Below, piece by piece: positions 28,948 to 36,996 of a DNA stretch of 38,861 nucleotides. Location of the stretch: positions 1 through 38,861 of the forward strand of contig JAIBCN010000178.1 of assembly GCA_019694155.1 (NCBI GenBank). Direction: 5' to 3'. The stretch comes from Vicinamibacteria bacterium (GTDB lineage Bacteria > Acidobacteriota > Vicinamibacteria > Fen-336 > JAGNNV01). How positions within the stretch are numbered: position 1 is the stretch's first letter; each line of letters starts with the position of its first letter. The position numbers and the translations under genes are program-made. Under the pieces are notes generated by a model. The model was not told the DNA's origin. It worked only from the letters and a program-made list of their open reading frames with translations, and searched no databases.

Positions 28948-28977
28948 GGGCGGCCCTCGCGGCCGCCCTTTCCTTTT
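28948..28977 (+). terminator. Intrinsic terminator of the ribosomal-protein superoperon
   Basis: GGGCGGCC (28948-28955), loop CTCGC, GGCCGCCC (28961-28968): a perfect 8-bp GC stem followed by TTTCCTTTT. It closes the rightward block. On the minus strand no U-run would follow the stem, so it should not act well on the convergent TonB-domain gene ending at 29011. Confidence 0.9.
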
Positions 28978-29010
28978 GCGGAGACCCAAGCCGGGCGCGC
29001 GGCCGTTCAG

Positions 29011-30234
29011 CTAGGGTGCGACCCGTTCCACCTTCGCGAACGTGCGGTCGGGGCCGAACTTGAAGGTCGCGATGAGCGGCACCCGGTCGATCGCGGTCCG
29101 CCGGAAGAGCCAGCTCGCCACGGCCTGCTCGGCCGCGGTCTTCAGGAGATCGGGGCCTTCGACGGTGTGCACCGTCACCTTGCCGGCCAGATCGACCGAG
29201 AAGCGCACGACCACGTCACCGGCGACGTTCCCCAGCCGCGCCATGGGCGGCCAAACCGGCCGCCGGCCCCTCACCAGTTCAGGGATGTTGTCCCCCAGGA
29301 GCACGTCGGTGATGGCGGAGGCCCCCTGTTCCTTGGGAGGCGGCTCCTGTCGGACGGGAATCACATCGGTATCTTCGGCAGGGGCTTCCGGAGTTGCGGC
29401 GGCCGCGGCGGCGGGCGGCGCCGGAACCGGGGCGCGGCCAGCCGTCTCGGGAGGAGCCGCGAGTCCCGCGTTCGCTGGCTGCGAAGATGAAGGCGTCTGG
29501 GGGGCGGGCGCCGGCGCCGCGGCGGCCGCGGCGGTGGCATTCTTCGGATCGACAGCCTTGAGAGTGACGGCGGGTGGAGGTCCGGGAGCCCAGTCGGCGC
29601 GAATCGTGAACACGAGGCCGGAGGAGCTTTCTGCGGCCGCGAACCGCCACGCCTTCACCGCGCGCAACAGGGCCTCGCCCACGGCAGCGTTGCCCTCCAC
29701 CACCGCAGCCTCCCGCACTTCTCCCTGCGTCCCGAGCGCGACCATCACCGAGGCCGTCTCGGCCGCGGTCAGGCCAATGGGGGCTGTCGGGGCGCCGCCG
29801 CTCTTCAATTCCGGGATCCCCGGCGCCCGCTGCAGAGCCGGCAGCTTCAGGGCGAAAGTGATCGACTGGGACAGGCGCACCTTGACCGGCTTTCCGGCAA
29901 GCCGGGTGGGCTCGTATTCCCACATCTTTACCGCTGCCATCGCCGCTTCATCGAGGCCCGGAACCGAACGGCTCACGCGGGTGCTCTCCACCTTGCCGTC
30001 TTCCGAGATGACGACATCGAGAATCACGATGCCGCGAACTCCCTCCGCGGCGGCCGCCGCCGGGTACTCCGGCGCGACGTACTTCTTCCGGGCGGGTACC
30101 GGCACTTCCTGGCCGGCGACTTTCGCGTCGACGGGCGTCTGTGCCGTGGGGACTGGGGAGGGTGTGGGGGTCTGAGCCCGCAGAGAAGGGCTGACGAGGG
30201 ACAGGAGGGTGATCGCTGCGGTCTTCTTGAGCAC
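29011..30234 (-). CDS. Secreted protein with three TonB C-terminal-like domains
   Basis: A signal peptide (about 1-20, ending SLRA before QTPTPS) exports this 407-residue protein. A first TonB C-terminal domain at about 45-130 has YPAAAAAEGVRGIVILDVVISEDGKV and AAMAAVKMWEYEPTRLAGKPV in parts. A second, degenerate one lies near 150-215 (LGTQGEVREAAVVEG, LLRAVKAWRF). After an Ala/Pro-rich linker (about 225-300) comes a third near 318-400 (RPVWPPMARLGNVAGDVVVRF, AAEQAVASWLFRRT). There is no transmembrane anchor of the kind ordinary TonB uses to reach ExbB/ExbD. The GTG start shares one base with the TAG stop of the EF-G2 gene (TAGTG), so the two are probably coupled. Function unknown. Confidence 0.8.
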   Translation of the reverse strand: MLKKTAAITLLSLVSPSLRAQTPTPSPVPTAQTPVDAKVAGQEVPVPARKKYVAPEYPAAAAAEGVRGIVILDVVISEDGKVESTRVSRSVPGLDEAAMAAVKMWEYEPTRLAGKPVKVRLSQSITFALKLPALQRAPGIPELKSGGAPTAPIGLTAAETASVMVALGTQGEVREAAVVEGNAAVGEALLRAVKAWRFAAAESSSGLVFTIRADWAPGPPPAVTLKAVDPKNATAAAAAAPAPAPQTPSSSQPANAGLAAPPETAGRAPVPAPPAAAAAATPEAPAEDTDVIPVRQEPPPKEQGASAITDVLLGDNIPELVRGRRPVWPPMARLGNVAGDVVVRFSVDLAGKVTVHTVEGPDLLKTAAEQAVASWLFRRTAIDRVPLIATFKFGPDRTFAKVERVAP

Positions 30235-32330
30235 TAGTCCTCTTCCTTGTGGTCGCCGGGCCGATGCGCCCGGATCTCCGCCGCCACCTTCTCCAGAAGG
30301 TGGCCCGGCACCTCATCGTACCGGATCAGCTCCATATGGAAGGAACCGCGTCCACCGGTCAGGGAGGTGAGGTCCTGATCGAAGGTTTCGAGCTCCGCGA
30401 GGGGCACTTCCGCCTTGATTTTCTGCAGGTCCCGGTAGGGCTCCATGCCCTGGGGGCGCCCGCGCCGGCTCGACAGATCGCCCATCACCGCGCCCGCGAA
30501 CTCCTCCGGCATCACGACCTCCACCGACATCATGGGCTCGAGCAGGGTGGGCCGGCACTTCGCGACCGCGTCCTTGAAGGCGAGCGAGCCCGCGATCTTG
30601 AAGGCCATTTCCGAGGAGTCCACGTCGTGGAACTGCCCGTCCGTGACCTCGACCTCGAAGTCCACCATCGGGCAGCCCGCGACGTAGCCGCGTTTGCGGC
30701 TTTCCTGGATGCCCTTCTCGATGGCGGGGAGGAAGTTTCGCGGAATCGAGCCCCCGAAGGTTCCGTTGATGAACTTGAAGTCCTCGCCGCGCGGGAGCGG
30801 GCGCATGGTGATCTTGCAGTCCGCGAACTGGCCGTGGCCGCCCGTCTGCTTCTTGTGCCGTCCGTGGCCGTCGGCCGTGGCCTTGATGGTCTCGCGATAG
30901 GGGATGGTGGGGCGCTTGAGGTTCACTTCGACCTTGTAGCGCTTGGCGAGCTTGCTGACCACGGTCTCGATGTGGAGCTGGCCGAGGCCGCGCAGGAGCA
31001 GCTCATGGGTCTCGGTCGCGTGCTCGAGCTTCAGGACCGGATCCTCCTCGATGAGGCGGCTCATGGCGATGCCGATCTTGTCGTCGTCACCGCGCGTCTT
31101 GGGGGCGATCGCGAAGGTGGTGAGGGTCTCCGGCCACTCGATGGGCGGGAAGGTGATGGGCTTGGCCTTGTCGGAGAGGGTGTCGCCGGTGTGAGCTTCC
31201 TTGAGCTTCGCGAGTACGCCGATGTCGCCCGCGATCAGCTCGGTGGCGGGCACGAGCGTCTTGCCGACCACGTGCGCCAGAGCGCCCACGCGCTCCTGCG
31301 CGTCGCGGCTCGCGACCGTGATGGTGAGGTCGTGATTGAACCGGCCCGAGATCACGCGGATGAACGAGAGCCGTCCTGCGTGAGGATCGGAGATGGTCTT
31401 GAACACGAAGGCCGAGGCCGGTGCGTTCACCGAGCAGGCTCTGGTTTCCTCGCCCGCCGGGCCCTTGCCTTTCGCGTCCGGCCGGTCCGCGGGGCTTGGG
31501 AGGAAGGCCACGATCACGTTCAGTAGCTGGGGCGCGCCGATGTTCTTGATCGAGGAGAACGGAAGAGCGGGGAAGACCTGGCCGCGATGGCAGGCTTTCT
31601 TCAGGCCTTCCGCGAGGACCGCGGGCGCGAGCGTCCCCTTTTCGAAAAACTCCGACATGAGGGCCTCGTCGGTCTCCGCCACCACTTCCACGAGTTCCTG
31701 GCGGAAGCGCGCGGTGGCCTCCTCGAGGTCCTTGGGCATCTGCAGTTCGCTGAACGTGCCGCTCTCGTCGTCCTTGAAGGCGAAGGCCTTGGAGTTCACG
31801 AGATCGACCACGCCTTTGAACGCGGCGCCTTCGCCGATGGGGAACGCGATGGGCGTCACCGTCCGCCCGAAGGCCTTGCGCAGGGCCTCCACGGTGTGGC
31901 CGAAGGACGCGTGCTCGCGGTCCATGCGGTTGATGACGAAGACGCGGGGAAGCTCCATGTCTTCGGCTGCGTGAAAGAGCCGGTGGGTCTGCACCTCCGG
32001 GCCCGCGACCGCGTCCACCACCTCGATGGCCGCATCCGCAGCCCGAAGCGCCGAGAGCGCCTCGCCCACGAAGTTCGCGTAGCCGGGAGTGTCGATCAGG
32101 TTGATGCGCGTGTCGCCCCAGTCGCCGCTCGCCACCGAGGTCTGGATCGATATCTTCCGTTCGATCTCCTCGGGGTCGAAGTCGGTGGCCGCGGTGCCGT
32201 CGGTGACGTGCCCGAGCCTCGGCGTCACACCCATCGTGAACAGAGCGTCGGCCACGATCGAGGTCTTCCCGCAGCCTCCGTGACCCACCAGCGCCACGTT
32301 GCGGATCTGCGTGCTCTCGAAAGCCTTCAT
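30234..32330 (-). CDS. Elongation factor G-like paralogue (EF-G2)
   Basis: A 698-residue five-domain translational GTPase clearly related to, but distinct from, fusA at 9457. P-loop is GHGGCGKT (16-23) instead of AHIDAGKT; switch I reads ERKISI; G3 is DTPGYANF, so the catalytic His is Tyr84; G4 is NRMD (134-137). Domain IV starts near GRHKKQTGGHGQFADCKI and domain V ends with GRGSFHMELIRYDEVP. These features match the EF-G2 branch known from Thermus and others, whose cellular role is not well settled. ATG start with GGAGG four bases upstream. It shares a base with the downstream TonB-domain gene. Confidence 0.92.
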   Translation of the reverse strand: MKAFESTQIRNVALVGHGGCGKTSIVADALFTMGVTPRLGHVTDGTAATDFDPEEIERKISIQTSVASGDWGDTRINLIDTPGYANFVGEALSALRAADAAIEVVDAVAGPEVQTHRLFHAAEDMELPRVFVINRMDREHASFGHTVEALRKAFGRTVTPIAFPIGEGAAFKGVVDLVNSKAFAFKDDESGTFSELQMPKDLEEATARFRQELVEVVAETDEALMSEFFEKGTLAPAVLAEGLKKACHRGQVFPALPFSSIKNIGAPQLLNVIVAFLPSPADRPDAKGKGPAGEETRACSVNAPASAFVFKTISDPHAGRLSFIRVISGRFNHDLTITVASRDAQERVGALAHVVGKTLVPATELIAGDIGVLAKLKEAHTGDTLSDKAKPITFPPIEWPETLTTFAIAPKTRGDDDKIGIAMSRLIEEDPVLKLEHATETHELLLRGLGQLHIETVVSKLAKRYKVEVNLKRPTIPYRETIKATADGHGRHKKQTGGHGQFADCKITMRPLPRGEDFKFINGTFGGSIPRNFLPAIEKGIQESRKRGYVAGCPMVDFEVEVTDGQFHDVDSSEMAFKIAGSLAFKDAVAKCRPTLLEPMMSVEVVMPEEFAGAVMGDLSSRRGRPQGMEPYRDLQKIKAEVPLAELETFDQDLTSLTGGRGSFHMELIRYDEVPGHLLEKVAAEIRAHRPGDHKEED

Positions 32331-32428
32331 GGGACCTCCACTCTCAGGCCGGGCCTTGGAGAACCGCCCGGAGGGTTCAGCGGTGTTTGGGGTTCAACTG
32401 TCCGGATCTTAGCGAATGGGTCAAGGGG

Positions 32429-32456
32429 TTCATATGATGCAAAGACACCCTAAGAT
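32429..32456 (+). promoter_or_regulatory. Predicted promoter for the PilM-like operon (near-leaderless)
   Basis: TTCATA (32429-32434, 4 of 6), 16-bp spacer, TAAGAT (32451-32456, 4 of 6). The start codon at 32466 is nine bases after the -10 box and there is no Shine-Dalgarno, so the mRNA would have a leader of only about three bases. It lies in the 135-bp divergent gap shared with the EF-G2 gene. Confidence 0.45.
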
Positions 32457-32465
32457 TGCGCCTGC

Positions 32466-33311
32466 ATGTGGCTCTCCGAGAAGGCGCTCGTCTTTGTCGA
32501 CACGGGCAGCGCCGCTCTCGCGGTCTACCGGGAGGGGTTCTCCGGTCCGCGCCTGGAGCGCTTCGCTGCCGAGCGATTCGCCTCTCAGGCGAGCGGCGGG
32601 GATCTCTTCAAGGACGTGATGGCGGGGTCCAGGGAAGCGGTCTTACGGCTTGCCCGCGAACTGAAAGCGCCCTCGCGCGACGCCACCCTCCTCCTGCCGC
32701 TCGGCGCCTCGTTTCCTTCGATCGTGGACCTGTCCGGGCAGGCGAAGGCGCCGGCCGAGATCGAGGAGGCGGATCTCGTCCGCTTCCGCCTCGCCCCGTT
32801 GCTGCCCTTTCCGATCGCCCTCGCCGAAGTGAGATTCGAGCGATCGGCGTCGGTTCGGTCCGGTTCGGTTCTGGCCCAGGCGGTGCCCAAGGCCGCCATC
32901 GCCGAAGGCGAGAGCGTGATGACCTCGCTCGGCTTCGGCCGCCCCCGGGTGACCTCCGCTCTCTCCGCCGCCCTGCGAGGTCTGCCTCCAAGGCCGGGGA
33001 CGGTCGACCTCGTCTTCGGCGACTCGGCCTGCGCGATCGCCGTCCGCGATGCGATGGGCGTCATGGAGGCGATCCATCTCCGCCTTCTCGTCCCGGGCGA
33101 CGATCGCGCGCAGCGCTCGATCGACGAGGCCCGCCGCGCGACCAGCGAGGTTCAGGAAATCCGGGTGCTCGGGGAGGACGCGGCTTCCCTTTCGGCTCGG
33201 GCTCAAGGTCTCGGAGTTCATCCCGCGTTCGAGGCCCGAGCGATTTCCGGCGTCGCCGATCCTCAGCGCTTCCCTTTTCTCTCCGTCTTCCACGAGAGCC
33301 GCGCGAAATGA
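32466..33311 (+). CDS. PilM/GspL-like actin-fold protein of a type IV pilus or secretion platform
   Basis: 281 residues, cytoplasmic, with no membrane helix. LVFVDTGSAALAVYREG near the N-terminus resembles the first phosphate loop of actin-like PilM, and VDLVFGDSACAIAVRD (about 178-193) the second. DLVRFRLAPLLPFPIALAEVRFE resembles the PilM/GspL segment LK..I..LLPFP.., which is the best single clue. PilM proteins tether PilN's N-terminus at the inner face of the membrane. The 3' end overlaps the PilN-like gene by 4 bp. It is shorter than PilM (~350) and the family call rests on pattern plus operon order. Confidence 0.65.
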   Translation: MWLSEKALVFVDTGSAALAVYREGFSGPRLERFAAERFASQASGGDLFKDVMAGSREAVLRLARELKAPSRDATLLLPLGASFPSIVDLSGQAKAPAEIEEADLVRFRLAPLLPFPIALAEVRFERSASVRSGSVLAQAVPKAAIAEGESVMTSLGFGRPRVTSALSAALRGLPPRPGTVDLVFGDSACAIAVRDAMGVMEAIHLRLLVPGDDRAQRSIDEARRATSEVQEIRVLGEDAASLSARAQGLGVHPAFEARAISGVADPQRFPFLSVFHESRAK

Positions 33312-33838
33312 GCCTCGGCCTTCCCGAATTCGGCTCGCGCGGCGAGGATCCGGCGCGCGGCGTCTGGCGCGCGGGTCAGATCGCGGGCCTCATGGCTCTC
33401 GCCTACGCGGCGGCCATTGCGGTCACCGAAGGAATGGCGGCGAGCGCGGCCGATCGATCGAGGGAGAAGGCCTCGGCCGAAGTGGCGGCGATGGCGCAGT
33501 CGGCCGAAAGCTCCCGCCGGACGCTGCTCAGGAACGCGGACCTTCTGACCGCGGCCAGCAGTGTCGCCTCCGCGCCCGACCGGGTCATCGCGGACATCGA
33601 GGCGCTCCTGCCCGCCGCGGTGTCCGTGGTGAGCTACAAGATCGACTATCAGCAGGACGCGTCGGCCCACCTCGATCTCGTTGTCGTGGCCGGCGGTCCC
33701 GAGGCCTACGATAGGTTCCTGAGCGCCCTTTCGAAGTCGAAGCACTTCAGCGATATTCGGCCCGGCGCGGAAATCCGTCCGGGGCTCGTTCGCGCCACCG
33801 TGGCCGCCGTTCATCGCCCGAAAGGCACCGATCGATGA
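33308..33838 (+). CDS. PilN-like inner-membrane platform protein
   Basis: The frame is open from upstream, but the start is the ATG at 33308 that overlaps the preceding stop, giving 176 residues. A short N-terminal cytoplasmic segment (MSLGLPEFGSR) is followed by one membrane helix near 21-44, a helical coiled-coil-like stretch (about 46-95) and a small alpha/beta domain near 97-170 with DIEALLPAAVSVVSYKIDY and FLSALSKSKHFSDI, the ferredoxin-like arrangement of PilN. Its stop overlaps the next ATG by 4 bp. The sequence is not conserved enough to exclude GspL/GspM relatives. Confidence 0.62.
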   Translation: MSLGLPEFGSRGEDPARGVWRAGQIAGLMALAYAAAIAVTEGMAASAADRSREKASAEVAAMAQSAESSRRTLLRNADLLTAASSVASAPDRVIADIEALLPAAVSVVSYKIDYQQDASAHLDLVVVAGGPEAYDRFLSALSKSKHFSDIRPGAEIRPGLVRATVAAVHRPKGTDR

Positions 33839-34695
33839 AGCGCCGCCTGGGGAGGGAAGTCCGGGCCTTGCTGCCGTGGCTTGGGGCCGCTCTGGTCTGG
33901 TTCGGGCTCGTGGCCCCCATGCGCGCCGACCAGGAGAATCGACTGAGCCAGCAGAGCCGGATCCGGCGGGAGCGCCTGAAAGCCGAGCGCGGACTGCACG
34001 AGAGTCAGGCCCTGAGGGAACGCATTGCGGACGCGCTCGCGAAGGTCTGTCGCGCTTCTCCCGACCCAGCGGCCCTCCGCCAGCGGACGGTGGCAGCGGC
34101 CGCCGGCCTGCCTCTCGCGCCCTTTGCCCTCACCGTAACCGGGGGGCCCGACGGAGGGGCCACCGTGGAGGCAACAGGGGTGCGCAGCGCCGTTCGAGAG
34201 CTCCTTCGCCGCCTCGGAGACCCCGCCCGCGGGGGTTTCCTGAGGTCTGTCACCCTTCGCGAGAAGGGCGGAAGCTCCAGCCTCTCGGCGACCACCGGCC
34301 TTTTCGCTTCGTTCCCGGCGGGAATTCTCCCGGCGCCTCGTCCCTGCTCCGGGGCCGCCGAACCCGCCGCCGTCGCCGACCCCGAAGGCCCCCGGGCGGC
34401 GCCGAGGTCCGTCGTACCCGCGCCCAGGGCGCGCCCCACCCTTCCGCCCGTACCCGTTCCCACCATCCCCGCCGCGGTGGAGCCGGCCCCCGCGCCGCCC
34501 TTCGCTCTGGTCGCGTTCCTCAGTGCCGAAGGAAAGAGCCGCGTGTCCATCCGGGTAGGGGACGAAATCCGCGTGCTCTCCGTCGGGGAGTCGGTCGATG
34601 GCTGGAAATGCGTCTCCATAGATCGCGACGAAGGCGCGGTGTTCACTTCGCCCCGGGGGCGGGTGGTGCTCAAGCCCGGTTCATCGCAACACTGA
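33835..34695 (+). CDS. PilO-PilP-like fusion protein
   Basis: 286 residues. One membrane helix at about 11-29, a helical stretch at about 31-70 and a small alpha/beta domain near 75-150 match PilO. A Pro/Ala-rich linker (about 151-222) leads to a compact beta domain at 223-286 (FALVAFLSAEGKSRVSIRVG, VLSVGESVDGWKCVSI, GRVVLK) that looks like the PilP or GspC homology region, which binds the secretin. PilO and PilP are separate proteins in Pseudomonas and Myxococcus, PilP being a lipoprotein; here one chain seems to do both. Overlaps the PilN-like gene by 4 bp. No secretin gene follows. Confidence 0.6.
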   Translation: MKRRLGREVRALLPWLGAALVWFGLVAPMRADQENRLSQQSRIRRERLKAERGLHESQALRERIADALAKVCRASPDPAALRQRTVAAAAGLPLAPFALTVTGGPDGGATVEATGVRSAVRELLRRLGDPARGGFLRSVTLREKGGSSSLSATTGLFASFPAGILPAPRPCSGAAEPAAVADPEGPRAAPRSVVPAPRARPTLPPVPVPTIPAAVEPAPAPPFALVAFLSAEGKSRVSIRVGDEIRVLSVGESVDGWKCVSIDRDEGAVFTSPRGRVVLKPGSSQH

Positions 34696-34697
34696 CA

Positions 34698-34726
34698 TTG
34701 ACCGCAGGTCGCCCGGCGTGTAGCGT
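34698..34726 (+). promoter_or_regulatory. Possible promoter upstream of the pseudokinase-TonB gene
   Basis: TTGACC (34698-34703, 5 of 6), 17-bp spacer, TAGCGT (34721-34726, 3 of 6). The predicted start near 34733 leaves a leader of about 80 bases to the GTG at 34812, which has GAGG six bases upstream. The rest of the 116-bp gap shows no terminator. Confidence 0.45.
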
Positions 34727-34811
34727 TCTCCGCACGACGGTGACTCTGGACCGATCCGGATCCGGGGGGTAAGGCCCCAGAGCGTTCACCGTTCTTCAAG
34801 CGAGGCGCCAC

Positions 34812-36926
34812 GTGGAGACCAAAGAGCGATACGGTCGGTACGTCCTGGAGTTCGAGGACGCGCGAACCAGCGCTGGCTCGTTTTTCCGCGCCGTTCAACT
34901 CGGGAACTCCGGGTACGAGCGGCACGTTCAACTGTTCCGTTCGGAACTCCTGGCCCCCGATGTGGCCCAGGCCATCGCCGATGGCCTGAAGAACGGCCTC
35001 CAGGTCCAGCACGCCCAGGTCGTCCGCGGCTTCGAGGCCGGACGGCTCGACAAGTCGGCCTTCGCGGCCTACGAGATGTTCGAAGGCCGGTCGGTGGGCG
35101 CCCTCATGGAGCGCTCGCAGACCGAAGGCCATCCCTTCGCGCCGGATCACGCGCTGCTCATCGTCAGCAAGGCGGCGGCCGCGCTCGAGGCCGCGCAGGC
35201 CAGGAAGCAGACTCACGGATTCCTCGTTCCCGAGTTCATCCACGTGTCTCACGACGGTGAGGTGAGCGTCCGGGCCTTCGGCCTTTCCCCGCGCGCGCTT
35301 CGAAACGCCAACTGCGTTGGGGTCCGCGAAGCCGGCTTCCTCGCCCCCGAGGTCGAGGGCGCCGCTCCTCTCGACATCCGGGCCGACGTGTTCAGCCTGG
35401 GCGCGCAGCTCTTCGAGATGCTCACCGGCGTGGCCCTGCCGCGGACCGAGTCGACGCTCAAGAGCATCGACGCCGCGCGGATCCAGTCGCCCGGCACCGA
35501 CGGCACGCCCATTCCGAAGGCGCTCGCCGCGCTCCTCGTCCAGGCCCTCGCCGAGGATCCGGCGCGGCGGTACAAGGACGCGACCGCTTTCAAGAAGGCC
35601 GTCGACACGCTGCTCTTCTCCGGCGACTACTCGCCGACCACTTTCAACCTCGCGTTCTTCATGCACACCCTGTTCCGCGACGAAGGGGATGACGACGCGG
35701 TGCGCATCAAGGCCGAGAAGACCGCCGACTATCGCGCGTATGTCGCCGCGATGAACGCCCCGCCCCCGCCTCCCCCCGCGGCTCCGGCGCCCGCGCCCGC
35801 CGCGGTGGTTTCTGCTTCGGGCCTCGTTCACAGCGCTCCTCCGGCCCCCCCCAAGGCCGTGCTCGAGAGCACCGTCCGGATGGACGCGATCAAGCCCGAG
35901 GTCTTCAAGGCGGAAGCGGCGAAGTTCGAACCGAGCCGGCACGACTCGGGACGCACGCCCCGCATTCCCGCGGCGGCGCCGGTTCCCGCTCCGGCGAGCC
36001 CGGCCGACGACCAGCTCTTCCAGAGCGTCCTCGCGGAGAAGAAGGGCTTCCCGATGGCGCCCGTCGTTGTCGGTGTGGTGGTCGTCGCCGCGATCGCCGG
36101 GTACTTCTTCACGCGTCCGGGCGCTCCCGCGCCCACCCCCGGCCCCGCGGCCGCCCCCACCATGAACGCGGCGGAGACCGCGGCTCTCGCTCGCGTGCGC
36201 GAACTGGAGTCGCGCCTCGCCTCTCTCGAGGCCGAGAAGGTCGCGGCCGAGCAGAAGGCGGCGGACGAGGCGCGGAAGTCGATCGAGGCCCAGGCCAAGG
36301 CGCGGGGCCGCGCGGTCGATCCCGCCGAGCTTCAACGCGCCCAGGATGAGGCCAGGAAGAAGGCCCAGGCCGATCAGGAAGCGCGCGTTCAGGCGGAGCG
36401 TCAGAAGATCGAAGAAGAGAGAAAGAAGGCGGAAGAGACGCGCGCCGCGGAAGCGGCGAAGGCCGCGGAGGCCGCCAAGGCGCTCGAAGCGGCGGCGGCC
36501 GCACCTTCTCTGACCCCCACGAGCACGCCCATCGCCGCGGCCGCGTCACCCGCGGCGGCGACGCCCGCGCCCTCCGTCGCCTCCACGGCCGTGGCGAGTT
36601 CGGCCTCGCCCGCACCCGCCGGAGGCCCCGTTCTGCTCGACCTCGCCGATCCTGCCGTCGTGCCGCCGGCCCTCGTTTCACAGGTCAAGATCGAGTACCC
36701 GCCGATGGCTCGCGCCCAGAGGGTCATGGGTTCCGTCGTGATCTCCGCCCTCGTGGACGAGCAGGGCAATGTGGCGGAAGCGCGCATCATCCGCGGCGTC
36801 GCCGGCACCTCCGGCCTCAATCAGGCGGCGCTCGACAACGTGAAGCGGCGCAAGTACAAGCCCGCGACGCTCAACGGGAAGCCGGGCCGCGCCTGGGTCG
36901 CCATCCAGATCGACTTCAAGCTCTAA
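34812..36926 (+). CDS. Pseudokinase - transmembrane - coiled coil - TonB C-terminal domain fusion
   Basis: 704 residues. Residues ~7-275 have the shape of a Ser/Thr kinase, best in the C-lobe: the APE-like motif at 178-180 and DVFSLGAQLFEMLTG (192-206). Catalytic residues are gone: no glycine loop, no VAVK lysine (VQL at 39-41), HRD replaced by HGF (135-137), the catalytic-loop Asn lost, and DFG replaced by AFG (155-157). Then come a Pro/Ala-rich region, a membrane helix near 416-437, a charged coiled coil of Glu/Lys/Ala repeats (about 455-560), an Ala/Pro linker, and a TonB C-terminal domain in the last ~85 residues (IEYPPMARAQRVMGSVVISALV, NVKRRKYKPATLNGKPG). The kinase part would be cytoplasmic and the TonB part periplasmic. 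GTG start with GAGG. Confidence 0.85.
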   Translation: METKERYGRYVLEFEDARTSAGSFFRAVQLGNSGYERHVQLFRSELLAPDVAQAIADGLKNGLQVQHAQVVRGFEAGRLDKSAFAAYEMFEGRSVGALMERSQTEGHPFAPDHALLIVSKAAAALEAAQARKQTHGFLVPEFIHVSHDGEVSVRAFGLSPRALRNANCVGVREAGFLAPEVEGAAPLDIRADVFSLGAQLFEMLTGVALPRTESTLKSIDAARIQSPGTDGTPIPKALAALLVQALAEDPARRYKDATAFKKAVDTLLFSGDYSPTTFNLAFFMHTLFRDEGDDDAVRIKAEKTADYRAYVAAMNAPPPPPPAAPAPAPAAVVSASGLVHSAPPAPPKAVLESTVRMDAIKPEVFKAEAAKFEPSRHDSGRTPRIPAAAPVPAPASPADDQLFQSVLAEKKGFPMAPVVVGVVVVAAIAGYFFTRPGAPAPTPGPAAAPTMNAAETAALARVRELESRLASLEAEKVAAEQKAADEARKSIEAQAKARGRAVDPAELQRAQDEARKKAQADQEARVQAERQKIEEERKKAEETRAAEAAKAAEAAKALEAAAAAPSLTPTSTPIAAAASPAAATPAPSVASTAVASSASPAPAGGPVLLDLADPAVVPPALVSQVKIEYPPMARAQRVMGSVVISALVDEQGNVAEARIIRGVAGTSGLNQAALDNVKRRKYKPATLNGKPGRAWVAIQIDFKL

Positions 36927-36996
36927 GCTTCCAGGCTTCAGGCTGCGCCTCGTCCCGCGTCCCGGGCTCGAGGTCGCCCGCCGCTTACGAGGACAC

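Noticed and set aside
32419..32424. Minus-strand TTGACC as a -35 for the EF-G2 gene
   Set aside because: No acceptable -10 at 16-18 bases.
34005..36335. 776-residue minus-strand open frame
   Set aside because: Opposite the PilO/P-like and pseudokinase-TonB genes; no domain, arises from G/C third-position bias.
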